Source: Chara braunii (taxonomy: Eukaryota; Streptophyta; Charophyceae; Charales; Characeae). From it: a stretch of 34,031 nucleotides of DNA. The DNA lies in contig BFEA01000044.1 in the NCBI GenBank assembly GCA_003427395.1, forward strand, positions 2,004,592-2,038,622. Reading direction: 5' to 3'. A program made the translations under genes and the position numbers. The notes under the pieces were generated by a model. It ran no database searches. It saw only the letters and a program-made list of their open reading frames with translations, and had not been told where the DNA came from. Below, piece by piece: positions 9,750 to 18,307 of this stretch (the first letter of the stretch is position 1; every line of letters starts with the position of its first letter).

Positions 9750-10853
9750 CTACGCGCGCGTGCACCCGCATTGGTGGGATGTCTTGTGCAGTTTAGACAG
9801 GGGTTCTAATTTAGAGTCGCCCTCGTCCTCCGTCGAACTGCCATGTTTCTTGTCGATTTCACTTTTATCGTCCTTGCCACTGCCATCAGTCCTATCGCTG
9901 CCGCCACTCCCCTCATGACCATCTTCTTTTTCATCCTCCTTGCCATTGCCATCAGTCCCATCGCTGCCGCCACTCTTGTGATGACCATTGCCATTGCCAT
10001 TACTTTCGTGGCTTCCACCATCATTTTCGTCACCACCGCCACCACTTTCATCGCTGCTTGTCGCTTTTCGCGCTGCTGCTTCCACCTCTTGCACGGGCTC
10101 CTTCTGCAGTCATCCTCGCTTTCTCCTGACACGTCCGGGTGCAGGACCTCCTGCCAAATTGCCACCCTCCACGTCCCCAACCTCCTCATCATTTGTGTCC
10201 CTTTGAGTTGCAGCCTCCTCTTGCACGAGCTCTTTTTGCGGTCGTCCTCGCTTTCTTGTGCCACGTGCGGGTGTTGGACCTCCTACCAAATTGCCACCTT
10301 CCACTCCCTCGACCTCCTCGTCACCTGTTCCCTCTTTTGAGTTGCAGCCTCTCTGAGGTCTTCCTCTCCCTTCTTTGGTCGGGATCGAGGAAGGTGCAAT
10401 TGCAATTTCCCTCGCAGCTTTGTATTTGTTGGCATGCTCAATGATCATGGTCCTCGTGGCCTGATCCAACTTATGCAAATGTTGCCGGACCAAAAACTTG
10501 GAAGCCTTTGTGGCCTTCCTCCACTCGTTGAGCTCCCTCTCGAGCTCAAGCAGATTGTTGCGCAACCGATGACGTTGGATTGTGATCTCCTTTGGAGCAG
10601 GCGTTTGTGGTGCTTGAACGGGAATGTCGTTGTCGTTGTCGGAGCCTGAGTCATCGTTCTCACCTACATCACCAACCGACTCTGTTCTGTGCAGCCGGGC
10701 ACACCACTCCGCCAGCCGTGATCGTGCATCCGCTGCCCTCTCATCCCATGTTAGATCTTCCACCAGTTTGTCCACTTCCCATTTCGTAGAATCCTTAACA
10801 GCCTTGGGCCTCTTAGTCGAGGCATCCAATAAATGCTGGTTCCGTCTTGAAAA
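9750..10853 (-). pseudogene. Charged C-terminal tail with AT-hooks, split by a TGA
   Basis: This frame is open from 10853 (no ATG; it follows the dimerisation remnant after a frame change). Numbered from 10829, residues 84-125 look like a coiled coil (LRNNLLELERELNEW). Then come repeats of about 43 residues: AT-hook cores GRGRP (154-158) and RKRGRP (192-197), each followed by EGGNL-GGP. The third hook reads RRKRG-stop-LQKE: the CGA of GRP has become TGA at 10110-10112. The same frame then continues to 9750 as a Gly/Asp/Ser/Lys tail with a ~20-residue repeat (SDGTDGNGKEDEKEDGHEG). AT-hooks bind the minor groove of AT-rich DNA. It may be the transposase tail or a separate gene. Confidence 0.6.
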
Positions 10854-10856
10854 CTA

Positions 10857-11211
10857 GTGTGCTAAGCTTGATGGTGCCGAGGTTGTTAGGGAGACGACTA
10901 TGAATTCGTTCAAGCAAGCTCTAGGAGACCATCACGTTGATGTGCGGTCTCTGTCGGCGATCTGTTCAACCATCAAGCTGCAACATGCAGCCAGTGGTTT
11001 GCCACTCCTGTCGCAACTCCTTCCACCCTCTTCCCGACCTTACCCCTTGTTACTTTGACCCTCCTCATCCTTGCATTTTCAATTGTGTGTACCTGAAGCC
11101 TTTTGGCGCATTCATCAACGTGTGCACCATTTTGTCACAGTATTTGCTCCTCATCATGTTGAACGGGATGCATTTTGCCGTCATCCAGTCGTCTACCGTG
11201 CGCTGTGTCTG
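10857..11211 (-). pseudogene. hAT central segment: DUF659 core joined to dimerisation remnant
   Basis: In frame with the BED segment. 11065-11211 carries the 'DDWMTAKCIPFNMMRSKYCD' stretch typical of the region before DUF659, then TGA and TAA. 10924-11005 carries TGCMLQLDG-stop-TDRRQRPHIN, matching the family consensus GCS-x-SDGWTDRR-RP-x-N with its Trp codon turned to TGA (10966-10968). After a TAG at 10921, ERIHSRLPNNLGTIKLSTLV resembles the C-terminal dimerisation helix region. The direct join implies an internal deletion of roughly a kilobase; that size is inferred from normal family architecture. Confidence 0.72.
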
Positions 11212-11706
11212 CTAGTGTGCCGTAATGACAGCGGCGCTGTCCACGATCGTTGTCTGACCGAGCCCTGCCGCAGACCCTGATGGATTCACAACTACTACTT
11301 CCATTGTCCGCGAATTTCTCTGGCCGACTGTCCTCGAATTCGTTTGGCGGAGCCCCGTTGCAGACCCCAATGGATCTAAAACTACTGTTGTCAAATTCCA
11401 CGGAGCATTCTCATCCTCCAATGGCGACTCCATTTCACCATATGTTGTGATGGACCCCAATGCGGACGTGGCAGCCGACCTCTGTTTCTCCCTCCTTGAG
11501 TACTCCTCTTCTAGCATAACATCTCTCGCGCGCTCAACGTTGCATCTCGATCCCTCGAGGACATGTTCCCTTGCCCTGCTGGCTGTCCCGGCCACGGGCT
11601 TCTCACAGTAATTCCATACGTGTTTTTTGTTCCCCTTGTCGGCTTTGCCACTAATTGCCACTTTTGTGAAGTGCTTCTTCACGGACCGGCTGTCGTTTTT
11701 AGTCAT
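11212..11706 (-). pseudogene. hAT N-terminal segment with BED zinc-finger remnant
   Basis: From the first ATG (11706) 164 codons run to a TAG at 11212. Residues 28-57 read as a BED finger: Trp31, Cys34, His48 and Cys55 in the context VWNYCEKPVAGTASRAREHV. The usual pattern is W-C-x2-C; the Cys after Trp is missing here, so zinc binding is doubtful. BED fingers bind transposon ends. Residues after about 100 contain a diverged internal repeat (PLGSATGLRQT / PSGSAAGLGQT). Beyond the TAG the same frame continues straight into the IPFNMMRSKY motif, so the stop is a lesion, not the true end. Confidence 0.72.
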
Positions 11707-11823
11707 CCGGCAAGTAGACAAAAAAAACGAAAGAAAAAAGCAGTTGCTAAAGCCTATTCACTCTTTAGCCCTCAATGCTCTTCATCCTCCACTCTTTATC
11801 CCCATCCTCTCCTCTGCTCATAG

Positions 11824-11824
11824 A

Positions 11825-11862
<38 letters not shown>

Positions 11863-11933
11863 CCAATCAATCAACCAATCAATTAACCAAGCAAACAATC
11901 TGTCAATCAAACAGACAATCAGTCAATCATGCC

Positions 11934-11966
<33 letters not shown>

Positions 11967-12047
11967 CCAATCAATCAATCAATCCATAAACCAATCAATC
12001 AATCTACCAATCACTCAATCACTCAATCAATTAATCAATCAGACCAT
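11824..12047. repeat. (AATC)n microsatellite, interrupted
   Basis: Perfect ATCA/CAAT runs at about 11828-11866 and 11936-11966 are separated by degenerate units (accaatca, gtcaatca, actcaatc). The ORFs reading Asn-Gln-Ser-Ile repeats in all three + frames come from this tetranucleotide. Confidence 0.95.
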
Positions 12048-12244
12048 GAACAGGTGCACTGCACAAAGTCGTCCAATGGAACAGCTCCCTCACGAGGTCG
12101 ACTTTTTTAACAACATGACAACACTTCCTATGGGGTCGAACAGTAACGGTAATCTTACATTCGATCCACCAAAGAACCCAACATTCGAGCACATCCCGAT
12201 ATTCCAGTAGTTACAAAATTTTGACAGCACGACAGCAACCCCAA

Positions 12245-12965
12245 TGTGGTTAAATGGTTGAGAAAAAAAGGTGTATATCCGACAATGAACGAAAAAATCA
12301 ATCAATCAATCAAATCCATTAATCAACGAAATCAAACGGTCGATCAATCAATCAAATCAATCCATCAATCAATCAAGATTTCATCTATTGATTGATGGAC
12401 TCATTTTATTGAATGATTGATTGATTGGCTGCTTTTCGAGGACATACACATCACACGAGAAACCACAAAAGCATGTCCATGCTTCGAGCAAATGTCGAAA
12501 GATGCGATTGAAAGATGAATAAAACGTTGGACAAAGTCTACGTAACAAATATGCAGGGAAAACAAAAGATAAGATAAAAGGATGGAGGTTGAAGTTTCGT
12601 TCAAATGGTTGAGAAAAACAAAAGTGCCTATCCGGAAGTGAACGTCAATCATTCCAATCACTCGATCAATCAATCAATTAATCAATAAATTAACGAAATC
12701 AATCAGTCGATCAATCAATCAAGTCAATCAATCAATAAATCAAGATCTTCTCTAATAATTGATGGACTTATTTTACTTAATGATTGATTGATTAGCTGCT
12801 TTTCGAGGACTGACGCATCACACATGAGAAACGACAAAAGCATGTCCGCGCTTCCAACAAAGGTCGACAGATGTGATTGAAAGATTAATAAAGTGTTTTA
12901 AAGTCTACGTAACAAATATGCAGGGAAAAAGAAAAAAAAAAAAAAGGAAGGAGGTTCAAATTTCG
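12245..12965. repeat. Two ~360-bp direct repeats containing (CAAT)n foldbacks
   Basis: 12252 onward and 12603 onward align through AAATGGTTGAGAAAAA, an AATCAATC block, 'ttgatggac', (ATTG)n, GCTGCTTTTCGAGGAC, 'aaaagcatgtcc', TCTACGTAACAAATATGCAGG and GGAGGTT-AAATTTCGTTCAA. Offsets are 351 to 367 bp because the tetranucleotide tracts differ in length. In each copy an AATCAATC run is followed 20-50 bp later by GATTGATTG, so single strands could fold back. No protein is encoded. Confidence 0.88.
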
Positions 12966-12983
12966 TTCAACCGTTCAAACAAG

Positions 12984-12986
<3 letters not shown>

Positions 12987-13071
<85 letters not shown>
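12987..13071. repeat. (GA)n microsatellite
   Basis: About 42 uninterrupted GA units between ATC and AACATTG. It forms the left end of a purine-rich repeat domain reaching 14035. Confidence 0.97.
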
Positions 13072-13074
<3 letters not shown>

Positions 13075-13079
13075 TTGTC

Positions 13080-13229
13080 CTCCCCATACGCGATTAGAGA
13101 GAGAGAATCACAATAACGAGAATCCAAGACCGAACGCGATGAGAAAGAGAGAGAATCGCCATAATGAGAGCCCAACACCGAACATGGTGAGAGAGAGAGA
13201 ATCGCCATAATGACAGCCAAAGATCGAAC

Positions 13230-13277
<48 letters not shown>

Positions 13278-13860
13278 GCCATAACGAGGGCCGAAGATCG
13301 AACGTGATGAGGGAGAGAGAAAATCGCCATAACAAGAGCCGGAGATCGAATGCGATGAGAGAGCGAATGGCCATAACGAGAGTCAAAGATCGATTGCGAT
13401 GAGAGAGATCCAATCGCCATAAGATGAGGCCAAGATCGAACGCGACGAGAGTTAGAGAATCGCCATAACGAGAGTCCAAGACCGAACGCAATGAGAGAGA
13501 GAGAATCGCCATAACAAGAGCCGACGACATAACCCAATGAGAGGGAAAGAATTGCCATAACGAGAGTCAAAGATCGAATGCAATGAGAGAGAGAGAGAAT
13601 CGTCGTAATGAGAGCCAAAGATCGAATGTGATGAGAGAGAGATGATTGCCATAACGAGAGTCGTGAAGATCGAACGAGATGAGAGAGGGAGAATCGCCAT
13701 AGCGAGAGCTCAAGATCCAACGCGATGAGTGTGAATTGCCGTAACGAGAGCCCAAGATCGAACGCGATGAGAGAGCGAATCGCCATAAAGAGAGCCCAAG
13801 ATCGAACACAATGACAGAGAGATATTGCCATAACGAGAGCCCAAGATTGAACGTGATGCG
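13080..13860. repeat. ~46-bp GA-containing minisatellite, about 16 units
   Basis: The block ATCGCCATAACGAGAG + CCCAAGATCGAACGCGATG + (GA)n recurs. GCCATAA-type landmarks lie near 13156, 13203, 13277, 13324, 13370, 13413, 13460, 13506, 13554, 13600, 13648, 13694, 13738, 13780 and 13828, mostly 42-48 bp apart. One spacing of about 74 bp is due to an internal (GA) expansion at 13231-13274. A 409-codon minus-strand ORF (14323-13094) is the repeat read as Ser/Leu/Phe-rich peptide and has no domain. Confidence 0.93.
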
Positions 13861-13910
13861 CGCGCGCACAAGAGAGAGAGAGAGAAATGAGAAAGTCACG
13901 AGAAAACGAT

Positions 13911-13930
13911 GTGCGCACGCGCGTGCGCAC
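13911..13930. repeat. 20-bp perfect alternating purine-pyrimidine palindrome
   Basis: The 20 bases at 13911-13930 equal their own reverse complement and alternate strictly purine/pyrimidine (GTGCGCACGC and its mirror). A shorter CGCGCGCGCAC run lies at 13858-13868. Such DNA is prone to Z-form and cruciform structures. Confidence 0.95.
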
Positions 13931-13991
13931 GAGAGAGAGAGAGAGAGAGAGAGAGAGCCACGAGAGAGCCACGAGAAAGCCATGAGAGAGC

Positions 13992-14035
<44 letters not shown>
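13931..14035. repeat. GA runs with GAGAGCCAC units
   Basis: (GA)n at about 13931-13957 and 13998-14034 flanks four copies of a 12-14 bp unit GAGAGCCACGA. It is the right end of the GA-rich domain. The following 14036-14299 is unremarkable and holds only a short duplicated GGTGGACTCCAA motif. Confidence 0.9.
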
Positions 14036-14038
<3 letters not shown>

Positions 14039-14299
14039 TTGACCTGCTGGCTGGCGGCTTCCTCGTCGGCAGCTGGCTGCTGGGCGGCAGGGTGGACTCC
14101 AAAGGGTGAAGGGGGGTGGACTCCAATGGACGAAGGGAGGATGCGGCCCGCTCAGGAAACTGGCAGCAGCTGCAGGCGAGAGACTCAAAAATCTATTGTG
14201 AAGTCCACACATAGTAACCCCTGTGTCTAGTCCATACACCCCTGTTCGGTACGCTGAAACAAACAAGAAAATCAGGCCGTTATTTTTCAGGGGGCGCCC

Positions 14300-14303
14300 A
14301 GAA
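14300..14303. repeat. Target-site duplication, left (AGAA)
   Basis: AGAA directly precedes the left LTR start (TGCGAG at 14304) and is repeated directly after the right LTR end at 23091-23094. Ty3/gypsy elements usually make 4-6 bp duplications. Confidence 0.7.
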
Positions 14304-15328
14304 TGCGAGTATTGAGCCCTCAAGAAGGGGCCTTGCCATGATGTACATGTTCTGGGCTAAGGTCCCAGTAAGCCTAGTGCCCGCCCCGTGAAGGCGGGCC
14401 AACAAATCAACTAGAACCGTCTGTGCAAACATTTCCCGAAGAGGGGTCCATAGAGTTGCAGCAGGCCGATTCTCGAATCTCTGCAAATGTGGAGAACCCA
14501 GGGCCTCTGAGTTAGTTAGGCCCTGGGCACTTGAACGTGAGGCCGACAATGCATGTTGGGTATAGAGGCCGAAAATGCCAAAGGGAAATCGGCCCACTAT
14601 CTGAATCTGGCATCAGGCCTTGACGAAAGACGCGCAACTGCATTACCCGGGCCCCAACTGCATCGGGCTTGGGTTCAGGCACTGGGGCCCAGTCGCTGGC
14701 TGAAGGGAGGCCGCCCACACGCAGCACTGGCAGATAGGCAAGCAGGGCGAGTGGGCAGGCATTCTTGGCCAATGCGAGCATTGCCGGCACGCTGCGCAAA
14801 TGCGAGCTGCTGCTGCGCTGCGCTAGGAAGAGGTGCAAGGCAGGCAGGCGCTAGGCGGTAGGGCGCTGCCTGTGCACTGTGCGCTGGCGGCCATAGCCGG
14901 GCTGCAAGGGGCGCAGGTGAGGTGAGGGCGAAGGTGGTTCTTCGGAGGTGAAGGGCGCTGTGTGAGTAACAAGGGAGAGTGTGGGTGAAGAGGACACGTA
15001 CCTGGTGGAGGTGGAGGTCGGCATTGGTGTTGACATCATCACTCGCTGGTAGTCAAGTTGTCTGGTTGCTTTCATTGCTGTAGTTGTAGGCTTAGTCTGT
15101 AGAGTAGATAGGGCGCCTGGCGCCATTCATAAGAGAGAGCTACANTGNGTTATGCTGTTGGTGTTGCCCTGTTGGGCATGGACATTGACTCACGATTCTT
15201 CTGTGTCATTCTCAATTGGATGGTTACTCGGTTCCATTGTGCTATCTGCTCTGGCTTTGACTACTTGGACTTCAGTGTGATTTTGCATTCTGGATTTCTG
15301 TGCTTCGTCCATATTCATGTTCCTTGCA
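14304..15328 (+). repeat. 5' LTR (1025 bp)
   Basis: Starts TGCGAGTATTGAGCCC and ends TTCCTTGCA, matching 22018-23090 almost throughout. The TG...CA ends are canonical. It lacks the 18-bp AGTTGGTTGGAGTGCACC segment of the right copy and the extra 29-bp unit. Two unresolved bases (15145, 15148) sit where the right LTR has T. I see no convincing TATA box in it. Minus-strand ORFs of about 100 codons occur in both LTRs simply because the LTRs are copies. Confidence 0.95.
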
Positions 15329-15331
15329 ATG

Positions 15332-15343
15332 TGGTATCTGAGC
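15332..15343 (+). promoter_or_regulatory. Primer-binding site, initiator-Met tRNA type
   Basis: TGGTATCTGAGC, three bases after the LTR's CA end, differs at one of 12 positions from TGGTATCAGAGC, the standard plant tRNA-iMet primer site. It primes minus-strand cDNA synthesis. Confidence 0.88.
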
Positions 15344-16458
15344 TGGTTTGATCGCCACTTACCTCTGGCACGCTGGCATTATACAGACTTGGTGCGTTGA
15401 CGATGCTTCTTCGCAGTTGGTACTTGTGACGTCAGGCGATATATAGGCGCACACCCTGGGTAGAGAGGGGTGCGCCGGAAGGCTAAGACGACAGTGTATG
15501 TCGTGGTGACATGCGGAATGTATGATTGGTGATGAGAGCATGCTGATGTGGCATTCGGCTGAGGTGGCACTGCATTACGTTGTAGGTGGTACCGAGGCCA
15601 AGACCGGTCATCAAATGCACACTCAACTCAATCGGTGAGAAATCAGTGGTTGGGGCAGCTATCTCCAGGTACGTTGTTCGCATACCTTATCTACTCTCTC
15701 AATCTCTTCTTACCGTGAGGAAGTGAGTCCCACGCATGCGATGGCTGCTGTCCATTTTGGCATTTGCTGCGCTAAATAGAAGTCCTGCCGGGTGTGCCAA
15801 CCCATGACAGACGCTTACCAGACTGTCTATAAACATTTCTGGTTGGGTTGAATCTGGCTGTGATCGTCGTCCTGACTGCGACGTTAAAGAATTCCTAAAG
15901 AGATGGGGGCGCTCTATAAATTCCTCTTGATCAGCCAGATCACATGGACAGGAAGGCTCGTCGCCGTACGAGGGTAAATAAGAGTGGTTGGGTTGGCTTG
16001 CTCGGTAACGACTTGGGCACAGGGGTGGGCCGAAATACACACGAAGACCCTGCCTGCTCAATGATGCTGTTCGGTATGTTGGATTGAGGGGAGGGTAGGT
16101 TCTAATTGGTGCTCAACTGAATACACAACCATATCCACTCATCATACATCTGCAACATGGTCTTTTTGTATTTTGATTAGTTGGTGGACAGATTGCTAAC
16201 ACCTCACAGACATAATTAGATTAGGACTGTTGTATGCTACCATAGCCAGTTCTGTCTAATGCTGTTGTAAGCGAACCAATCAGAGTACATCTAGACTATG
16301 TAGACAATCTGTTGTGAATGTTGTAGACATGCCACTTGATCGGTACAGTAGGGGACCTGCCGGACACAACTATTTATAGAAAATTAGGTGCCGGTCAGAC
16401 ACATGTTGTGGTAGGACTCCACTAGGGGGTTCTAGTGCAGACAATGTTTGCCTAATTC
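15344..16458 (+). other. Long 5' leader between PBS and gag
   Basis: About 1.1 kb without a credible + strand ORF. It should contain packaging and dimerisation signals, but none can be named. TATA-like strings occur at 15915 (TATAAA) and 16371 (TATTTATAG). The second is about 85 nt before the gag ATG, so an internal promoter is conceivable though unproved. CCGGACACAAC and CCGGTCAGACACA flank the second one. Confidence 0.55.
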
Positions 16459-17592
16459 ATGAACGGGTCAGACATCGATGAGGAGAGAGTTGACGATGCT
16501 AGACTAACACGTGCAAGGTCACGTAGGATCCCGCACGTGTTCCAGGCCCTACAACCAGAAGACGAAAGACGCATTCGTGCCGAACGCAGAGCCCGTGCTC
16601 TCGCAGTGTCAAGAGAGGCAGCAAATGTTGCAGCTAGGGAACAGACTACAGCAGCAGCCAGGGCAATAGCCATGTCTTCTGCAGCAGCATCCTCCACTGC
16701 ATCTTTTGTTGTCTCCTCGTCTGGACCCCAGTTGGGAATGCCAACAGGGTCCGCGGGCACTTCCAGTTTAGTAGGATCACGTCAGTCTACAAGTCAAATG
16801 GNGGGCTCGCAGTTCAGCCCGTTGACTCCTCGCGAAAGGGAGCTTAGGGAGCTCCAACAGGTCGAAAGGATTCGTGAAAGATTAGAGAGGGAACTGAAAC
16901 AAGCTACCGACAGAGAAAGGGAAATTAAAAATAGAACAGCTAGGCTTGATACATTAGAGGCTGACGACGCTGAGTTAGAGGGCTTGGATGACTCTGGAAT
17001 GAATAAGCCCATGAAAGTGTCGAGGAACAACATGCTGTCGCTGCATGCGCAGGTGGACAGCAGGTTGGACTTCATGCAGAACACTTTGGACCAGATCCTG
17101 GACGTTCTGACCAGGCCAGGATTTAGGCCACCAGCACAATCGCCGTTGCCGTTATCGGCGATGTCAGGCCCCTTTCCAGTTCAAGCTGGTACACAACCAA
17201 GTGGTACGTCTGCAGCAGTTGCACAGTCTGTAGCATCTTCTTCTTCGGGTCCAGCGGTGGGAGTTACACCACCGCAACAACCTGTTCCTCAACAGGGCCA
17301 GCCGCAGGGTCAATGGTATCCTAAGACCCCAATGAAACTGCCTCTTGCCTTCTCAGGTGAGAGAAAGGACGAAGAGCTCAACACTTGGTTGAGGACAGTC
17401 CTGGTTTGGGTCAAGGCCAAGAGGACGTTGCTGGAGGACGAAGTGGTTACCGCTGCATCTTACCTCGAGGGTAAGGCAGCCAAATGGCTAGATGGTGTAG
17501 TTGTAAAGGCCGGGTACGGGCGACGCATGGCAGACTGGGCTAAGTCTTTAACATTAGACCAATTCATGGAGATGGTAGAAGCGATGGCATAA
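16459..17592 (+). CDS. gag: Gag, N-terminal and first capsid part
   Basis: Gag forms the particle that packages the element's RNA. The ORF starts at a true ATG (TTCATGAACGGG) and gives 377 codons. The N-terminus is Arg/Ala-rich (residues 1-80). Residues about 122-176 are a charged coiled coil (RELRELQQVERIRERLEREL). A Pro/Gln/Ser-rich linker follows (220-290). From about 295 the retrotransposon gag (capsid) domain begins: ELNTWLRTVLVWVKAK and ASYLEGKAAKWLDGVV. The frame ends early at TAA 17590-17592, because one base too many near 17584 throws it out of the capsid frame, which goes on in the next phase. Base 16802 is unresolved, leaving one residue unknown. Confidence 0.9.
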   Translation: MNGSDIDEERVDDARLTRARSRRIPHVFQALQPEDERRIRAERRARALAVSREAANVAAREQTTAAARAIAMSSAAASSTASFVVSSSGPQLGMPTGSAGTSSLVGSRQSTSQMXGSQFSPLTPRERELRELQQVERIRERLERELKQATDREREIKNRTARLDTLEADDAELEGLDDSGMNKPMKVSRNNMLSLHAQVDSRLDFMQNTLDQILDVLTRPGFRPPAQSPLPLSAMSGPFPVQAGTQPSGTSAAVAQSVASSSSGPAVGVTPPQQPVPQQGQPQGQWYPKTPMKLPLAFSGERKDEELNTWLRTVLVWVKAKRTLLEDEVVTAASYLEGKAAKWLDGVVVKAGYGRRMADWAKSLTLDQFMEMVEAMA

Positions 17593-18307
17593 TCCACAGG
17601 AGGCACAAAGAACCACTGATGCGATTAACAAGTTAGACCAACGAAAATTCAAGTTGGTTAGAGAGCTTACGACTACCGTTGAGAGCCTGATCCTCGTTCC
17701 AGGCATCAACTACAGTGACCAGTTACTGTTAACTACGTTTGTTAGATGTCTTCCAAAGAACATCAGGAACTTGTTGGCCAGTGAGGCACGCGTCGAGTAC
17801 AATTCGTTTGAGTCATTGTCTAGGAAAGCCTTAGATTTGGAGGCCACTCTAGGCAATGCTCAACCCTCTCAGAGTGACACGAAGAAGAAGAAGAGTCCTC
17901 AGGAGTGGAAGAAGAAGGGGGCGAAGTTGATGATGGTTGAGTCTGATGGGACTCAAACGGAAATCGATGAGCTCACCGACCTGATGGACTACTCAGAGTA
18001 CGACGGCGAGGAGACCGCTGAGGGTAGCACCCTCGCCGCAGTTGTAAAGGCTAATGCAGGTGGCCGAGTGAAGGGCCAACCAAGGAGTCAAGGGAAGGCC
18101 GCCTCCAATCAGACCAAGCAGGCCGATTGGGTGAAGGCAGGTTTTGATCAAGACGTGTGGCGTGACCGTCGAGTGTGTGGCGCTTGTATCAACCGCGGGG
18201 AATACGGTCACTCGCAGTACAAGTGCCAGAACGCAAAGGTTACGCTAAAGATACCTCCAAAGATGGGGGCATCTTATTCCCATGCTTCTAGCTCGGGAAA
18301 CGTGTGA
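17588..18307 (+). pseudogene. gag: Gag, second capsid part and zinc knuckle (shifted frame)
   Basis: Continues the capsid domain one frame over, from HNPQEAQRTTDAINKLDQRK. An ATG-less ORF of 217 codons begins at 17654 (GTG). Capsid helices run to about residue 70 (FVRCLPKNIRNLLASEARVE), then a Lys-rich linker (KKKKSPQEWKKKGAK) and an acidic stretch. At 18176-18226 there is a single zinc knuckle of unusual spacing, C-x2-C-x7-H-x4-C (CGACINRGEYGHSQYKC); the usual form is C-x2-C-x4-H-x4-C. Zinc knuckles bind the genomic RNA. The stop TGA (18305-18307) lies one codon after the G GGA AAC heptamer, so gag would normally end here. Confidence 0.85.

Larger units (their letters stand above)
9750..11706 (-). 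pseudogene. hAT-superfamily transposase pseudogene (BED finger, DUF659, dimerisation remnant)
   Basis: Read on the minus strand, one frame from 11706 to about 10857 gives, in order: a BED-type zinc-finger remnant, a linker, the IPFNMMRSKY segment of plant hAT transposases, a DUF659-like core (TGCMLQLDG-stop-TDRRQRPHIN), and at once a dimerisation-like ERIHSRLPNNLGTIKL segment. The next frame continues from 10853 as a charged tail. Plant hAT transposases normally have several hundred residues between DUF659 and the dimerisation domain; here they are absent, so most of the catalytic core is deleted. In-frame stops lie at 11212, 11065, 11050, 10966, 10921 and 10110, with a frame change near 10856. 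It cannot encode an active transposase. Confidence 0.8.

Noticed and set aside
10937-11215. + strand ORF with Cys residues resembling a zinc finger (MMCGLCRRSVQPSSC)
   Set aside because: It is antisense to the hAT DUF659 region, which explains the DNA better; the Cys spacing fits no known finger.
11627-12210. Asn-Gln-Ser-Ile repeat proteins in three + frames
   Set aside because: All come from the (AATC)n microsatellite, which is open in every frame.
13094-14323. 409-codon minus-strand ORF
   Set aside because: It is the 46-bp GA minisatellite read through; the peptide is a Ser/Leu/Phe repeat that follows the DNA period, with no domain and no plausible start.
14280-15126. ORFs in the LTRs, repeated at 22071-22809
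   Set aside because: They recur only because the LTRs are copies; substitutions between copies show no coding pattern and no domain is present.
15145-15148. N bases as a possible gap or junction
   Set aside because: The 3' LTR reads T at both places with identical flanks, so these are unresolved bases, not a structural break.
16452-16760. Minus-strand 102-codon ORF
   Set aside because: Shadow of the gag N-terminus on the opposite strand.
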